Assembly (NCBI GenBank): GCA_937920725.1
Contig: CALEUW010000018.1
Span: 124,001-188,000 of the forward strand
Length of the DNA: 64,000 nucleotides
DNA from: UMGS1601 sp900553335
Lineage (GTDB): Bacteria; Bacillota; Clostridia; Oscillospirales; Ruminococcaceae
Reading direction: 5' to 3'
Part shown: piece after piece, positions 1 through 9,121 of the stretch
How positions within the stretch are numbered: position 1 is the stretch's first letter
How the letters are laid out: every line of letters begins with the position of its first letter
Made by a program: the position numbers and the translations under genes
Notes under the pieces: model-generated
Seen by the model: the letters and a program-made list of their open reading frames with translations, nothing else
Told to the model about the DNA's origin: nothing
Database searches by the model: none

Positions 1-30
1 AACTTATCAACAACTAATTAACCTAAAATC

Positions 31-68
31 AGCACAGTCGAGGTTAAGCTTCGGCTGTGTTTTTTTAT
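31..68 (+). terminator. Rho-independent terminator of an upstream gene
   Basis: The stem CACAGTCGAG (33-42) pairs with CTTCGGCTGTG (49-59), allowing G-U pairs, and is followed at once by a run of seven T. It should end a plus-strand transcript that enters the window from the left and isolates the promoter at 161. Confidence 0.8.
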
Positions 69-160
69 TTTCTTATGTTTAAGTTGCTGAAGTTTTAGTC
101 TGATAATGTCGTATTATGTGACGAAAACGTACATTTTATGTGTTATTTTTTTCATTCCTA

Positions 161-190
161 TTGACATGATAAATGCATATTATGTATAAT
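161..190 (+). promoter_or_regulatory. Sigma-A promoter for the sugar-transferase gene
   Basis: A perfect -35 box TTGACA (161-166) and a perfect -10 box TATAAT (185-190) are separated by 18 bp. Transcription should start near 197, giving a leader of about 45 nt with the Shine-Dalgarno sequence AGGGAGGAG at 222-230. No operator or riboswitch is visible, so strong basal expression is expected. Confidence 0.8.
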
Positions 191-240
191 ATTATTCGAT
201 AGATAACAATAGCTTGTTTAAAGGGAGGAGTTGCACTTTT

Positions 241-936
241 ATGGCTGATTTACAAACAGCTTTAATTGAGAGGGTAAGCTCGGTACAAACAAAACCCGAA
301 AGACAGGAAGTACATATAAATAGTTCAAAAGCATATCATTTTGTCAAAAGAGCGTTTGATATAGCATTATCGTTGGTTTCTCTTGTTGTGTTAAGTCCTG
401 TTTTTTTAATAGTATCGGCTGTTATATTTTTGTCTGACTTTCACTCTCCGATTTTTAAGCAGCAGCGTCTTACAAAGGATTCAAAGTTGTTTAACATGTA
501 TAAATTTCGTTCTATGTGCGTTGATGCAGAAGACAGGCTTGCAGAGTTACAGGAGTTTAATGAGGCAGATGAAGACGGAAAAGCATTTAAGATGACTGAT
601 GATCCTAGAATTACTAGAATAGGTAAGTTTTTAAGAAAGACAAGTATAGATGAGCTTCCTCAGCTTGTGAATATTTTAAAGGGAAATATGAGCTTCGTAG
701 GGCCTCGTCCTCCGCTTCCGAGGGAAGTTGAAGAATACGACGATTATGAACTTCACAGGCTTGATGTAAAATCCGGTCTTACCTGCTATTGGCAATGCTC
801 CGGCAGAAGTAATCTTTCCTTTGATGACTGGGTTGCGCTAGACATAAAGTACATAAACGAACAATCTTTAAAGACCGACATAATAATATTTTTCAAAACG
901 TTTGGAGCTGTTTTAAAAGGTGACGGAGCGGTATAA
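241..936 (+). CDS. Undecaprenyl-phosphate sugar-1-phosphate transferase (bacterial sugar transferase family)
   Basis: This monotopic membrane enzyme should move a sugar-1-phosphate from a nucleotide sugar to undecaprenyl phosphate, starting each polysaccharide repeat unit. A hydrophobic segment lies at about residues 38-64. It is followed by PIFKQQRL and the MYKFRSM motif (about 86-92), then TSIDELPQL and SFVGPRPPLP, all hallmarks of the family. At 231 residues it is a short form without the N-terminal CoA-binding-like domain of WbaP/WcaJ. The ATG at 241 is preferred because AGGGAGGAG ends 10 bp upstream; an in-frame TTG at 214 lies before that site. It stands alone behind its own promoter at the head of the polysaccharide locus. 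The sugar cannot be read from sequence. Confidence 0.92.
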   Translation: MADLQTALIERVSSVQTKPERQEVHINSSKAYHFVKRAFDIALSLVSLVVLSPVFLIVSAVIFLSDFHSPIFKQQRLTKDSKLFNMYKFRSMCVDAEDRLAELQEFNEADEDGKAFKMTDDPRITRIGKFLRKTSIDELPQLVNILKGNMSFVGPRPPLPREVEEYDDYELHRLDVKSGLTCYWQCSGRSNLSFDDWVALDIKYINEQSLKTDIIIFFKTFGAVLKGDGAV

Positions 937-1062
937 AGATGAAATCGCATATTTGGTTCGAGCTGTTATTGTTTTCTGATTTGTATTCATTAATATAGTA
1001 AGAGTTTTGACGGTGAATTAATGATGTTCTGTAAGACAATTTGCAGGACTTTGTTTTTTGTA

Positions 1063-1401
1063 ATGGTGATAAATTTGACAAGAAAAGAATTGGTAGATTT
1101 TTTTAATACCTTTGAAAATTCAACGGTTGACTGTCCGTTTTCCGGCGATGATATAAGTTTGGTGGCAAGACACATAAGCAACGGAAAATGGTATGCGCTT
1201 GTGATGAAGCTTGATGGCAAGGACATAGTTAATTTGAAATGTGATCCTTTGCAGTCGCAGTTTTTGAGAGACAATTTTGATGGAATTTACGAAGCGTATC
1301 ATATGAATAAGGTGCACTGGAACACAGTTGACCTTGAAAGCGATGTGCCGAGCAATCTTATAAAAGATTTGGTATCTCATAGCTTTGAGCTTACTTTGTA
1401 G
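1063..1401 (+). CDS. MmcQ/YjbR family protein
   Basis: This small protein resembles the MmcQ/YjbR family, a CyaY-like fold often annotated as DNA-binding but without an established role. Seen features are the N-terminal TRKELVDFF helix, WYALVMKLDG, the strand DIVNLKCDP and the C-terminal KVHWNTVDL, which match the family order. The family normally begins within a few residues of TRKEL, so I chose the ATG at 1063 (112 residues). An ATG at 1021 would add 14 hydrophobic residues and has a slightly better upstream GGTGA, so the start is uncertain. It lies between the initiating transferase and fkp and ends in its own terminator; no link to polysaccharide synthesis is evident. Confidence 0.72.
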   Translation: MVINLTRKELVDFFNTFENSTVDCPFSGDDISLVARHISNGKWYALVMKLDGKDIVNLKCDPLQSQFLRDNFDGIYEAYHMNKVHWNTVDLESDVPSNLIKDLVSHSFELTL

Positions 1402-1424
1402 GCTGAAAATAAAAAATGGGATCC

Positions 1425-1457
1425 AGCACCTGCCATAATAAAAGACGGTGCTTTTTG
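1425..1457 (+). terminator. Rho-independent terminator
   Basis: The stem AGCACC (1425-1430) pairs with GGTGCT (1447-1452) and is followed by TTTTTG. It closes the YjbR-like gene and separates it from the promoter at 1548. Confidence 0.65.
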
Positions 1458-1547
1458 TATATTATGGTATTTTTGACTTGAAATGTGTCTTAATCTACAC
1501 ACCTTTAGTATGATGTGTAGAAAAAAGAAAAAGCAGTTGTTTTAGCG

Positions 1548-1576
1548 TTGACATAAACATTTAGTTATGATAAAAT
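1548..1576 (+). promoter_or_regulatory. Extended -10 promoter upstream of fkp
   Basis: TTGACA (1548-1553) is followed after 17 bp by TAAAAT (1571-1576), with an extended -10 TG at 1568-1569. This predicts a start near 1583 and a leader of about 120 nt before fkp. It is probably the main promoter for fkp and ugd and perhaps for the packed downstream genes. Confidence 0.75.
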
Positions 1577-1641
1577 TTATATAATGTATTCTAGACATAA
1601 TCGGTAAGTGCAGGTTGGTGAATGCAGGGAAAGAGTAAGTA

Positions 1642-1687
1642 TTAAGAGCTTTGTCGCATAAACATAAAAGTGCATCAAAGCTCTTAA
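1642..1687 (+). promoter_or_regulatory. Perfect 12-bp inverted repeat in the fkp leader
   Basis: TTAAGAGCTTTG (1642-1653) and CAAAGCTCTTAA (1676-1687) are exact reverse complements around a 22-nt loop. The hairpin ends seven bases before the fkp Shine-Dalgarno AGGAG (1694-1698) and has no T-run after it, so it is not a typical terminator. It may set translation efficiency, stabilise the mRNA or bind a protein; the role is inferred. Confidence 0.6.
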
Positions 1688-1704
1688 ATAAATAGGAGAT
1701 TGAT

Positions 1705-4700
1705 ATGGATAAATTTGCACCTTCGTTATTTTTATCTCAATCCTACGGGGACGCCTGGCAGGACTATAGAAGAATGTTGACACGTTCGACTTTTGCTTGT
1801 TGGGATTATGTCATTTTGACAGCGTCCAATGAGAAGCAAGCAGTGGGTTTTCGTGCGCAGATTGCCGAGCGTCAGCAAGCAGGCTTTTTACCGTCTAAAA
1901 CTCATTTTGCAGTTATTCCCGATCCTGAAGGTAAAAGAGTAGGAAGCGGCGGAGCAACCTTAGGCGTTATTAAGTATATCGCTGAGAGAGAAAAAACTAC
2001 AGATTTTTCGGATTTGCGGATTCTTGTTATTCACTCCGGCGGAGACAGCAAACGTGTTCCGCAGTATTCTGCTTTGGGAAAACTATTTTCTCCTGTGCCT
2101 CATGAGCTTCCAAATGGAAGGGTATCGACTCTTTTTGATGAGTTTATGATCGGTATGGCTGGCGTTCCGGCTCGAATCAGAGAAGGTATGCTGCTTCTTT
2201 CCGGTGATGTTTTGCTGTTGTTTAACCCGTTGCAGATTGATTATTCCGGCGATGGAGCAGCCGCTGTTTCTTTTAAAGAAAATGTAGAAGTCGGTAAAAA
2301 TCACGGGGTTTTTCTTCGTGGAGAAAGTGGAAATGTAGTTAGATTTTTACATAAACAGAGTGCTCAGTCGCTGCGTTCTTACGGAGCTGTCAATGAGCGT
2401 GACTGTGTTGATATTGATACAGGTGCGGTTATCTTTTCTTCAAAAATGCTTGAAGCTTTGTATGGGCTGATATCCTGTGACGGAAAGCCTGATGAGCTTA
2501 GATATAATAAATATGTAAACGAAACTGTAAGATTATCTCTTTATGGGGACTTTTTGTATCCATTAGCTTCTGATTCTACTTTGGAGGATTTCTATAAGGA
2601 AAAACCCGAGGGTGAATATTGTGATGAACTTAGAAATGCCCGTACTGAAGTTTGGAATGCTTTGCGACCTTTTGGTATGAAGCTTCTTAGACTTGCTCCT
2701 GCTAAATTTATACATTTCGGAACAACGAAAGAGATCATGGAATTGATGTCTGACAAAATTTCCGAGTATAGTCATCTTGGCTGGAGCAAATGTGTCAACA
2801 GCAGTATCGTTCATGAAAATGTGGCAGGCTACAGCAGTGTTCTTTCAAGTTATGCAGAGTGTGGAAAAAATTGCTATCTTGAGGATAGCTATGTGCATCA
2901 CGGCGCCGTTGTGGGTGATAATGTCTTACTCTCATATGTTGATATACATGATGAAAATATCCCGTCAAACATTGTTTTGCATGGACTGAAACAACAGGAC
3001 GGACGATTTGTAGTCCGTATATACGGAGTCGAGGATAACCCTAAGGGGATTTTGGAAGATGGATGCACTTTTTTAGGCAGTCCGTTTTCGGAATTTATAG
3101 AGAATAATCAAATCGATATAGATCAGCTGTGGCAGGGTGACAGCAGTCATTCGTTATGGGAGGCTAAGCTTTATCCGTCATGCGCTACTATTGAAGAAGC
3201 ACTGGCTGCAGCACTTAACGTTTATGATATGGTTTTGGGAAAAGGTGATATTAAAGCTTGGGTTGAGTCACAGCGAAAGAGCCTTAAGTCCGGTTTTAAT
3301 GAAGCGGATCCTAATGCACTTGTTGCGTGGGACAAGCGTATGCAGGAGCTTGTTCGCATGGACCGATTAGCTAAGCTTATTCACAGCGGCCGTCCTGTCA
3401 GTGAAGTAAAAGGCATTTTGCAGACAAATAAGCTTACTCCGATTCAGGAATCCTGGCTTGAACAACGTTTAGAGCGTGTAGATTACAGCGAAGCAATGCG
3501 TTTGCACTATTATGTTGGCTGTTTAATAGGAGATGCTGAAGGCGAGAAGCATATTGCTGAGAGTTTTAGGTGTATCAGTGAAGCGGTGCTGAAGGGCACT
3601 ATGGAGAATTTAAAGTTTAATGAAAACTGTCAAATAGTTTCAGATAAGCATATAGTAAAACTGCCCCTTAGAGTGAACTGGGGCGGAGGTTGGAGCGATA
3701 CTCCGCCGTACTGTAATGAAAACGGCGGTACGGTACTTAACGCGGCAATTCTTTTGAACGGAGAGATGCCGGTTGAAGTTACGTTGACAAGACTTGATGA
3801 ACACAAGATTGTGTTTGACAGCCGTGATATGAATGTTCACGGTGAGTTTACAGAAATAGAACCGCTGCAAGCTACAGGAGATCCGTATGATCGTTTTGCT
3901 TTACAAAAAGCGGCGCTTCTTGCATGCGGTATAATTCCAACGGATGGAGGCGACTTAGACGAAATTCTGACCAGACTTGGCGGAGGATTTGCCATGCAGA
4001 CTGAAGTCACAGGAGTTCCAAAAGGCAGCGGCCTTGGGACAAGCAGTATACTTGCAGCAGCGTGTGTGAAGGCTATATTTGAATTCATGGGAATTGAACA
4101 TACTGAGGATGATTTATACGGCCATGTGCTTTGCATGGAGCAAATCATGTCTACCGGAGGAGGTTGGCAGGATCAGGTCGGCGGTTTGAGCAATGGGATT
4201 AAGTACATTACTTCTATGCCGGGATTGAATCAAAGGCTTCGAGTTGAGCATATAAAAGTGCCTGAAAAGGCAATGGCAGAGCTGAATGAACGCTTTGCGC
4301 TGATTTATACAGGTCAGAGAAGGCTAGCGAGAAATCTTCTTCGTGATGTTGTTGGCAGATACATTGGTAATGAGTCAGATTCTCTGTATGCTCTCAATGA
4401 GATACAGAAAGTTGCTGCATTGATGCGATTTGAACTTGAGCGAGGAAACATTGCTGCATTTACAGAACTTATGTCACAGCACTGGGAGCTTTCAAAGAAG
4501 ATAGATTCTGAAAGTACTAATACTCTTATAGATCAGATCTTTTTTTCCATTGATGATCTTATTGACGGTAAAATGATTTCAGGTGCCGGCGGCGGCGGAT
4601 TTTTACAGGTAATTCTGAAAAAAGGCGTTACTAAAGATCAGGTTCACAAAAGGCTTAAGAGTGTATTTCAGGATAATGATATTGATGTTTGGGAATGCGA

Positions 4701-4710
4701 GTTAGTGTAG
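1705..4710 (+). CDS. fkp: Bifunctional L-fucokinase / fucose-1-phosphate guanylyltransferase (Fkp-like)
   Basis: This 1001-residue fusion should phosphorylate free L-fucose with ATP and join fucose-1-phosphate to GTP, giving GDP-fucose by salvage. The N-terminal half is a nucleotidyltransferase with GSGGATLG at about residue 80 and HSGGDSKR at about 112. A left-handed-helix-like segment follows (about 360-450). The C-terminal third is a GHMP kinase with LPLRVNWGGGWSDTPP (about 652-667), the phosphate loop PKGSGLGTSS (about 772-781) and SGAGGGGFL near the end. Bacteroides Fkp has the same order and is about 950 residues. Related fusions act on other sugars, so L-fucose is the family-based guess. 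ATG 1705 follows AGGAG at 1694. ugd begins 31 bp downstream, consistent with an operon supplying nucleotide sugars. Confidence 0.88.
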   Translation: MDKFAPSLFLSQSYGDAWQDYRRMLTRSTFACWDYVILTASNEKQAVGFRAQIAERQQAGFLPSKTHFAVIPDPEGKRVGSGGATLGVIKYIAEREKTTDFSDLRILVIHSGGDSKRVPQYSALGKLFSPVPHELPNGRVSTLFDEFMIGMAGVPARIREGMLLLSGDVLLLFNPLQIDYSGDGAAAVSFKENVEVGKNHGVFLRGESGNVVRFLHKQSAQSLRSYGAVNERDCVDIDTGAVIFSSKMLEALYGLISCDGKPDELRYNKYVNETVRLSLYGDFLYPLASDSTLEDFYKEKPEGEYCDELRNARTEVWNALRPFGMKLLRLAPAKFIHFGTTKEIMELMSDKISEYSHLGWSKCVNSSIVHENVAGYSSVLSSYAECGKNCYLEDSYVHHGAVVGDNVLLSYVDIHDENIPSNIVLHGLKQQDGRFVVRIYGVEDNPKGILEDGCTFLGSPFSEFIENNQIDIDQLWQGDSSHSLWEAKLYPSCATIEEALAAALNVYDMVLGKGDIKAWVESQRKSLKSGFNEADPNALVAWDKRMQELVRMDRLAKLIHSGRPVSEVKGILQTNKLTPIQESWLEQRLERVDYSEAMRLHYYVGCLIGDAEGEKHIAESFRCISEAVLKGTMENLKFNENCQIVSDKHIVKLPLRVNWGGGWSDTPPYCNENGGTVLNAAILLNGEMPVEVTLTRLDEHKIVFDSRDMNVHGEFTEIEPLQATGDPYDRFALQKAALLACGIIPTDGGDLDEILTRLGGGFAMQTEVTGVPKGSGLGTSSILAAACVKAIFEFMGIEHTEDDLYGHVLCMEQIMSTGGGWQDQVGGLSNGIKYITSMPGLNQRLRVEHIKVPEKAMAELNERFALIYTGQRRLARNLLRDVVGRYIGNESDSLYALNEIQKVAALMRFELERGNIAAFTELMSQHWELSKKIDSESTNTLIDQIFFSIDDLIDGKMISGAGGGGFLQVILKKGVTKDQVHKRLKSVFQDNDIDVWECELV

Positions 4711-4741
4711 GAGCTTGTAAGATAGGAGGGAGATATATACC

Positions 4742-5992
4742 ATGAAAAAAGAATTTAAGATTGCAGTTGCAGGAACAGGATATGTGGGGTTATCTATTGC
4801 AACTTTGCTGGCACAGCATCACAAGGTTTTTGCTGTGGATATTATACCTGAAAAGGTAGAAATGATTAATAATCGTAAATCTCCGATTCAAGATGAGTAT
4901 ATAGAAAAGTATCTGGCTGAAAAGGAGCTGGATCTGACCGCAACACTAGACGCTGAACTCGCTTACAGCAATGCGGATTTTGTTGTAATTGCAGCTCCTA
5001 CTAATTATGATAGTCATAAAAATTTCTTCGACACGTCTGCGGTTGAGGCTGTGATCAAACTGGTCATGGAACATAACCCAAATGCAATTATGGTTATTAA
5101 GTCTACCATTCCTGTCGGATATACGAAAAGCATCCGCGAAAAGACGGGCAGCAAGAACATCATCTTCAGTCCTGAGTTTTTAAGAGAATCAAAAGCGCTT
5201 TATGATAATTTGTATCCAAGCAGAATTATTGTCGGTACTGATATGAGCGATAAAAGGCTTGTTGAAGCTGCACACACTTTTGCAGAGTTTCTACAGGAAG
5301 GCGCAATCAAAGAAGATATCGATACTCTCTTTATGGGATTTACTGAAGCAGAGGCAGTGAAGTTGTTTGCGAATACATATTTAGCACTTCGTGTAAGTTA
5401 TTTCAACGAGTTGGATACATATGCTGAAATGAAAGGGTTGAATACTCAGCAGATTATTGATGGTGTTTGTCTTGATCCAAGAATCGGTTCACATTACAAT
5501 AATCCTAGTTTTGGTTACGGTGGATACTGTCTGCCAAAAGACACCAAGCAGCTTCTGGCCAACTATGAGGATGTGCCGGAGAACCTGATTGAAGCTATCG
5601 TGGAGAGCAACAGAACTCGTAAGGACTTTATTGCCGATCGTGTGCTGAAAATGGCCGGGTATTACGGATACGAGGAAGATAATTTATATAGCAAGAATAA
5701 AGAAAAGCTGATTACGATTGGTGTTTATAGGCTGACAATGAAGAGTAACTCTGATAACTTCCGTCAGAGCAGTATCCAGGGCGTCATGAAGCGCATTAAA
5801 GCGAAAGGTGCAACTGTTGTGATTTATGAGCCTACGTTGGAAAATGGCAGCACTTTTTTCGGAAGTGTAGTTGTTAATAATCTTGATGAGTTCAAGAAAA
5901 TGACAGATGCGATCATTGCGAACCGTTATGACAAGTGCCTTGATGATGTGAAAGACAAGATTTATACTAGGGATATTTTTATGAGGGATTGA
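4742..5992 (+). CDS. ugd: UDP-glucose 6-dehydrogenase
   Basis: The enzyme oxidises UDP-glucose to UDP-glucuronate with two NAD+. The Rossmann motif GTGYVGLSIA is at residues 11-20, the central domain contains KSTIPVGYT, and the catalytic cysteine lies in FGYGGYCLPKDTKQ (about residue 263). At 416 residues it has the size of the compact bacterial form. A near-ideal AGGAGGGA at 4723-4730 precedes the ATG. Only four bases separate its stop from the next transferase gene, so co-transcription is likely. The product probably supplies an acidic sugar to the polymer; UDP-N-acetyl-hexosamine dehydrogenases are close relatives and cannot be fully excluded. Confidence 0.9.
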   Translation: MKKEFKIAVAGTGYVGLSIATLLAQHHKVFAVDIIPEKVEMINNRKSPIQDEYIEKYLAEKELDLTATLDAELAYSNADFVVIAAPTNYDSHKNFFDTSAVEAVIKLVMEHNPNAIMVIKSTIPVGYTKSIREKTGSKNIIFSPEFLRESKALYDNLYPSRIIVGTDMSDKRLVEAAHTFAEFLQEGAIKEDIDTLFMGFTEAEAVKLFANTYLALRVSYFNELDTYAEMKGLNTQQIIDGVCLDPRIGSHYNNPSFGYGGYCLPKDTKQLLANYEDVPENLIEAIVESNRTRKDFIADRVLKMAGYYGYEEDNLYSKNKEKLITIGVYRLTMKSNSDNFRQSSIQGVMKRIKAKGATVVIYEPTLENGSTFFGSVVVNNLDEFKKMTDAIIANRYDKCLDDVKDKIYTRDIFMRD

Positions 5993-5996
5993 TTTA

Positions 5997-6797
5997 ATGA
6001 GAAATGACATTAATTTAAAAAAAATTGATAATGTAAAGGTAATTGACTTTATTGGTATACGATTAAATAATATGTCTTCAGAAGAAATATTGAATCATGT
6101 TGATTACTGCGTAGAAAGAAAAATTCCTTGTCAGATTGTTGGAATCAATGTGGACCAAGCTGTTAGGGTTTTAGAAGATAAAAAGTCATATAAAATATTT
6201 CAGGATGCGGAGCTTGTATTTACGGATGGACAACCTATTGTATGGATGGCCAAGAAAATGAAGCGCCCTATCGTTGAAAAGGTTTCTGGACCTGATTTGA
6301 TGCTTAAACTGTGTGAGAGAGCAGCCCAAAAGCAGTATAAAGTATTTATACTTGGTGCAGGACCTAATGTTGCAAAACAGGCAGCAATTAATTTACAAAA
6401 AATGTATCCGAATTTTCAGTGTGTTGGAACATATTCGCCTCCATTTGGATTTGAAAAGGATCCGCAAGAGATGAAAAAGATTATAACGATGTTAAAGGAG
6501 TCTGGTGCGGACGAGCTTTTTGTTGGTATGGGATCTCCGAAACAGGATGTTTTTATATACGAAAACATGAATGAATATGGAATAGCAGTTTCATTTTCTA
6601 TGGGAGCAGCGATTGATTTTATAGCAGGAAACGTTAAGAGAGCGCCCAAATGGATGAGTGATCATGGATTGGAATGGTTTCATCGATTTCTGCAAAATCC
6701 CAAGCGTTTGTACAGACGTTATTTTATAGATGACCGAAAAATACTTAAATACTATAGAGAGTTTGTTAAGAAAGAAAAAGCAGCGGGAAGGCTGTAA
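5997..6797 (+). CDS. WecG/TagA/CpsF family glycosyltransferase (GT26)
   Basis: GT26 enzymes add the second sugar to an undecaprenyl-linked sugar, as TagA does in teichoic acid synthesis and WecG in enterobacterial common antigen. The 266-residue protein shows the family landmarks: GINVDQAVRVLE, LVFTDGQPIVWMA, VSGPDLM, VFILGAGPNVAKQA and LFVGMGSPKQDVFI, then GAAIDFIAGNVKRAPKW. The tail is basic and probably sits at the membrane. It lies right after ugd and before a GT4 enzyme, suiting an early step of repeat-unit assembly. The Shine-Dalgarno is weak, suggesting coupling to ugd translation. Confidence 0.9.
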   Translation: MRNDINLKKIDNVKVIDFIGIRLNNMSSEEILNHVDYCVERKIPCQIVGINVDQAVRVLEDKKSYKIFQDAELVFTDGQPIVWMAKKMKRPIVEKVSGPDLMLKLCERAAQKQYKVFILGAGPNVAKQAAINLQKMYPNFQCVGTYSPPFGFEKDPQEMKKIITMLKESGADELFVGMGSPKQDVFIYENMNEYGIAVSFSMGAAIDFIAGNVKRAPKWMSDHGLEWFHRFLQNPKRLYRRYFIDDRKILKYYREFVKKEKAAGRL

Positions 6798-6810
6798 TCG
6801 GGTAAATAGA

Positions 6811-7908
6811 ATGATGAGAGTATTAGTGATTGAAACGACTGTCTTTGGGTATGATGGAATTTCAAATGTTGTTTTAAACTATTATAAATATCAGAACCAT
6901 GAAAAAGTATGGATGGATTTGTTAACGATTAATCCGGTAAATGATACTTTGAAAAAATTGCTGAATCAAAATAAAAATCAAAACTTCGTTTTACCATGTC
7001 GAAATCGTAATCCGTTTAAATATGTAAGACAACTTGTGAAAATCATACGGGAAGGGGAATACGATATTATTCATGTGCATGGATGTAGCGCCACAATGGC
7101 TGTTGAGATGTTGGCAGGAAAGTTAGCTGGAGTAGATGTTAGAATTGCTCATAGTCATAGCACGAAATGCAATCATATGTGGATTAATAGATTTTTGAGA
7201 ATCTTTTTTAAGCGATGGTGTAATTACGGTTTTGCATGTGGTGAAGAAGCAGGAAAATGGTTATTTCCTAAAAAAGAGTTTTGCGTGATTCCTAATGGTA
7301 TTGATTTGGAGAAGTTCAGATATGATGAGGCAATGAGAAACTTATTCAGGAAAAAAAATAATTTGGATGGAAAGTTTGTCGTTGGTCATATTGGAAGGTT
7401 TAGTATGGCGAAAAACCATGAGAAGTTAGTTGATATTTTTGCAAAAATCAGCAAACGTGTACCGAACAGTATTCTGGTTTTAATTGGAGACGGAGAACTA
7501 AGAGAACAAATTGAAAATAAAGTTAAGACTCTTAATTTAAATGTATTATTTGTTGGATTAAGCAGCCAAGTAGAAAAATGGCTTCAGGCTATGGATGTAA
7601 TGGTTTTCCCGTCTATATTTGAAGGATTGCCGCTTAGTCTTGTAGAAGCACAGGCTACAGCGTTACCGTGTATGCTGAGTGATTCCATCTCTCCGATGAC
7701 TAAAATCACAGATCCTGTTCGGTTTGAAAGCTTAGATGCAACTGCGGAAACGTGGGCTGATGATACTATCTCATTAGTGAAATCGTTTGATAGAAATAAA
7801 TACAGTAGTGAGGTAAAGGATATGATTAGAAAGGCTCACTATGATATAAGAGAGAATTGTGCCGAGCTAGTAAGTCAATACGAAAGAATGGTGAGTGAAA
7901 GTAAATGA
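6811..7908 (+). CDS. Glycosyltransferase family 4 (GT-B) protein
   Basis: This is a two-domain GT-B transferase, expected to use a nucleotide sugar in the cytoplasm to lengthen the lipid-linked oligosaccharide. The N-terminal half carries GYDGISNVVLNYYKY and the HVHGCSATMAVE segment typical of EpsF/CapM-like enzymes. The C-terminal half has VIPNGIDLEKF, VVGHIGRFSMAKNHEKLV and the donor-site FPSIFEGLPLSLVEAQA. The ATG at 6811 (365 residues) starts the family's first strand MMRVLVIE; an upstream in-frame start at 6730 would extend into the previous gene. Its stop overlaps the next start by four bases. Confidence 0.9.
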   Translation: MMRVLVIETTVFGYDGISNVVLNYYKYQNHEKVWMDLLTINPVNDTLKKLLNQNKNQNFVLPCRNRNPFKYVRQLVKIIREGEYDIIHVHGCSATMAVEMLAGKLAGVDVRIAHSHSTKCNHMWINRFLRIFFKRWCNYGFACGEEAGKWLFPKKEFCVIPNGIDLEKFRYDEAMRNLFRKKNNLDGKFVVGHIGRFSMAKNHEKLVDIFAKISKRVPNSILVLIGDGELREQIENKVKTLNLNVLFVGLSSQVEKWLQAMDVMVFPSIFEGLPLSLVEAQATALPCMLSDSISPMTKITDPVRFESLDATAETWADDTISLVKSFDRNKYSSEVKDMIRKAHYDIRENCAELVSQYERMVSESK

Positions 7909-9110
7909 AGTATTTAATTTTAGGTGCTGGTCCTGCAGGATTGGCATTTGCAAATAAGTTAAAGGAAAAAGGCGAAACTTCATTTTTAGTACTGGAAAAG
8001 GAAAAAGAGGCTGGCGGTCTTTGCAGATCAGCCAAAGTAGATGGATCCCCTTTTGATATAGGCGGCGGTCATTTTTTAGATGTGAGAAGACCAAATGTAA
8101 ATGAATTTCTCTTTCAATTCATGCCGGAAGCAGAGTGGAATAAATATGATAGGGACAGTCGAATTAAAGTAAATGATAATTTGATCAGCCATCCTATAGA
8201 AGCGAATATTTGGCAGATGAAAATTGAGGATCAGGTAGAATATTTGAAGTCGATTGCAACGGCTGGTTGTAACTTAAAAACTGAGATGCCTAAGGAATTT
8301 GTCGCTTGGATTTATTGGAAACTTGGTGATAAAGTAGCAGATGATTATATGATACCGTATAACCAAAAGATGTTTGGCGATGAGTTAGATGAGTTAGGAA
8401 CATATTGGCTTGACAAACTTCCGAATGTTAGTTTTGAGGAAACGTTACTGTCATGCTTAACTAAACGTGCATATGGAAAACAACCCGGACATGCTCAATT
8501 TTATTATCCAAAAAATTATGGATACGGAGAAGTTTGGCTGCGGATGGCAGATGCCATTAAAAACAATATTGCATATGAAAAAGATGTTATGCAAATTGAT
8601 TTTACAGATAATTCAGTTACTGTTTTAGATGGTACGAAATACAAATCAGAAGTCATTATTACAACGATTCCGTGGGCAGAGTTTAACAGTATTAAAGGCA
8701 TGCCAAAAGAAATAAAGGATACTATTAAAGAATTAAAGCATAGCTCAGTGCAAACTGAGTATTTTCAGGAAAATTTGGATACAAAAGCACATTGGATTTA
8801 TTATCCGGAAGCTGAGTTGCCATATCACAGAATCTTAGTTCGACATAACTTTTGTCCGGGTAGCCGTGGATATTGGACTGAAACAAATTCAAATAGGATA
8901 TCTATTGACTCTGTTAATGGTAATTTTAAGTATATGAATCAGTATGCATATCCGTTAAATACCGTAAATAAACCTGAGGTAATGAAAAACCTATTAAGTT
9001 GGTGTGAGGAGCATCAGGTATATGGTCTTGGGCGTTGGGGAGAACATCAGCATTATAATTCCGATGTAACAGTAGACTTGGCTATGAGGTTAGCAGATCG
9101 TTTATCTTAA
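7905..9110 (+). CDS. FAD-dependent NAD(P)-binding protein, UDP-galactopyranose mutase/protoporphyrinogen oxidase-like
   Basis: The N-terminus is a dinucleotide-binding fold with GAGPAGLAF at residues 7-15, then LEKEKEAGGLCRS and FDIGGGHFLD, as in the amine-oxidase/UDP-galactopyranose mutase superfamily. At 401 residues it resembles FAD proteins often found inside polysaccharide clusters, whose reaction is mostly unproven. A role in altering an activated sugar, for example ring contraction to a furanose, is possible, but it is not a clear Glf orthologue. The four-base ATGA overlap with the preceding gene implies translational coupling. Confidence 0.72.
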   Translation: MKYLILGAGPAGLAFANKLKEKGETSFLVLEKEKEAGGLCRSAKVDGSPFDIGGGHFLDVRRPNVNEFLFQFMPEAEWNKYDRDSRIKVNDNLISHPIEANIWQMKIEDQVEYLKSIATAGCNLKTEMPKEFVAWIYWKLGDKVADDYMIPYNQKMFGDELDELGTYWLDKLPNVSFEETLLSCLTKRAYGKQPGHAQFYYPKNYGYGEVWLRMADAIKNNIAYEKDVMQIDFTDNSVTVLDGTKYKSEVIITTIPWAEFNSIKGMPKEIKDTIKELKHSSVQTEYFQENLDTKAHWIYYPEAELPYHRILVRHNFCPGSRGYWTETNSNRISIDSVNGNFKYMNQYAYPLNTVNKPEVMKNLLSWCEEHQVYGLGRWGEHQHYNSDVTVDLAMRLADRLS

Positions 9111-9121
9111 TGGAGGATTAT

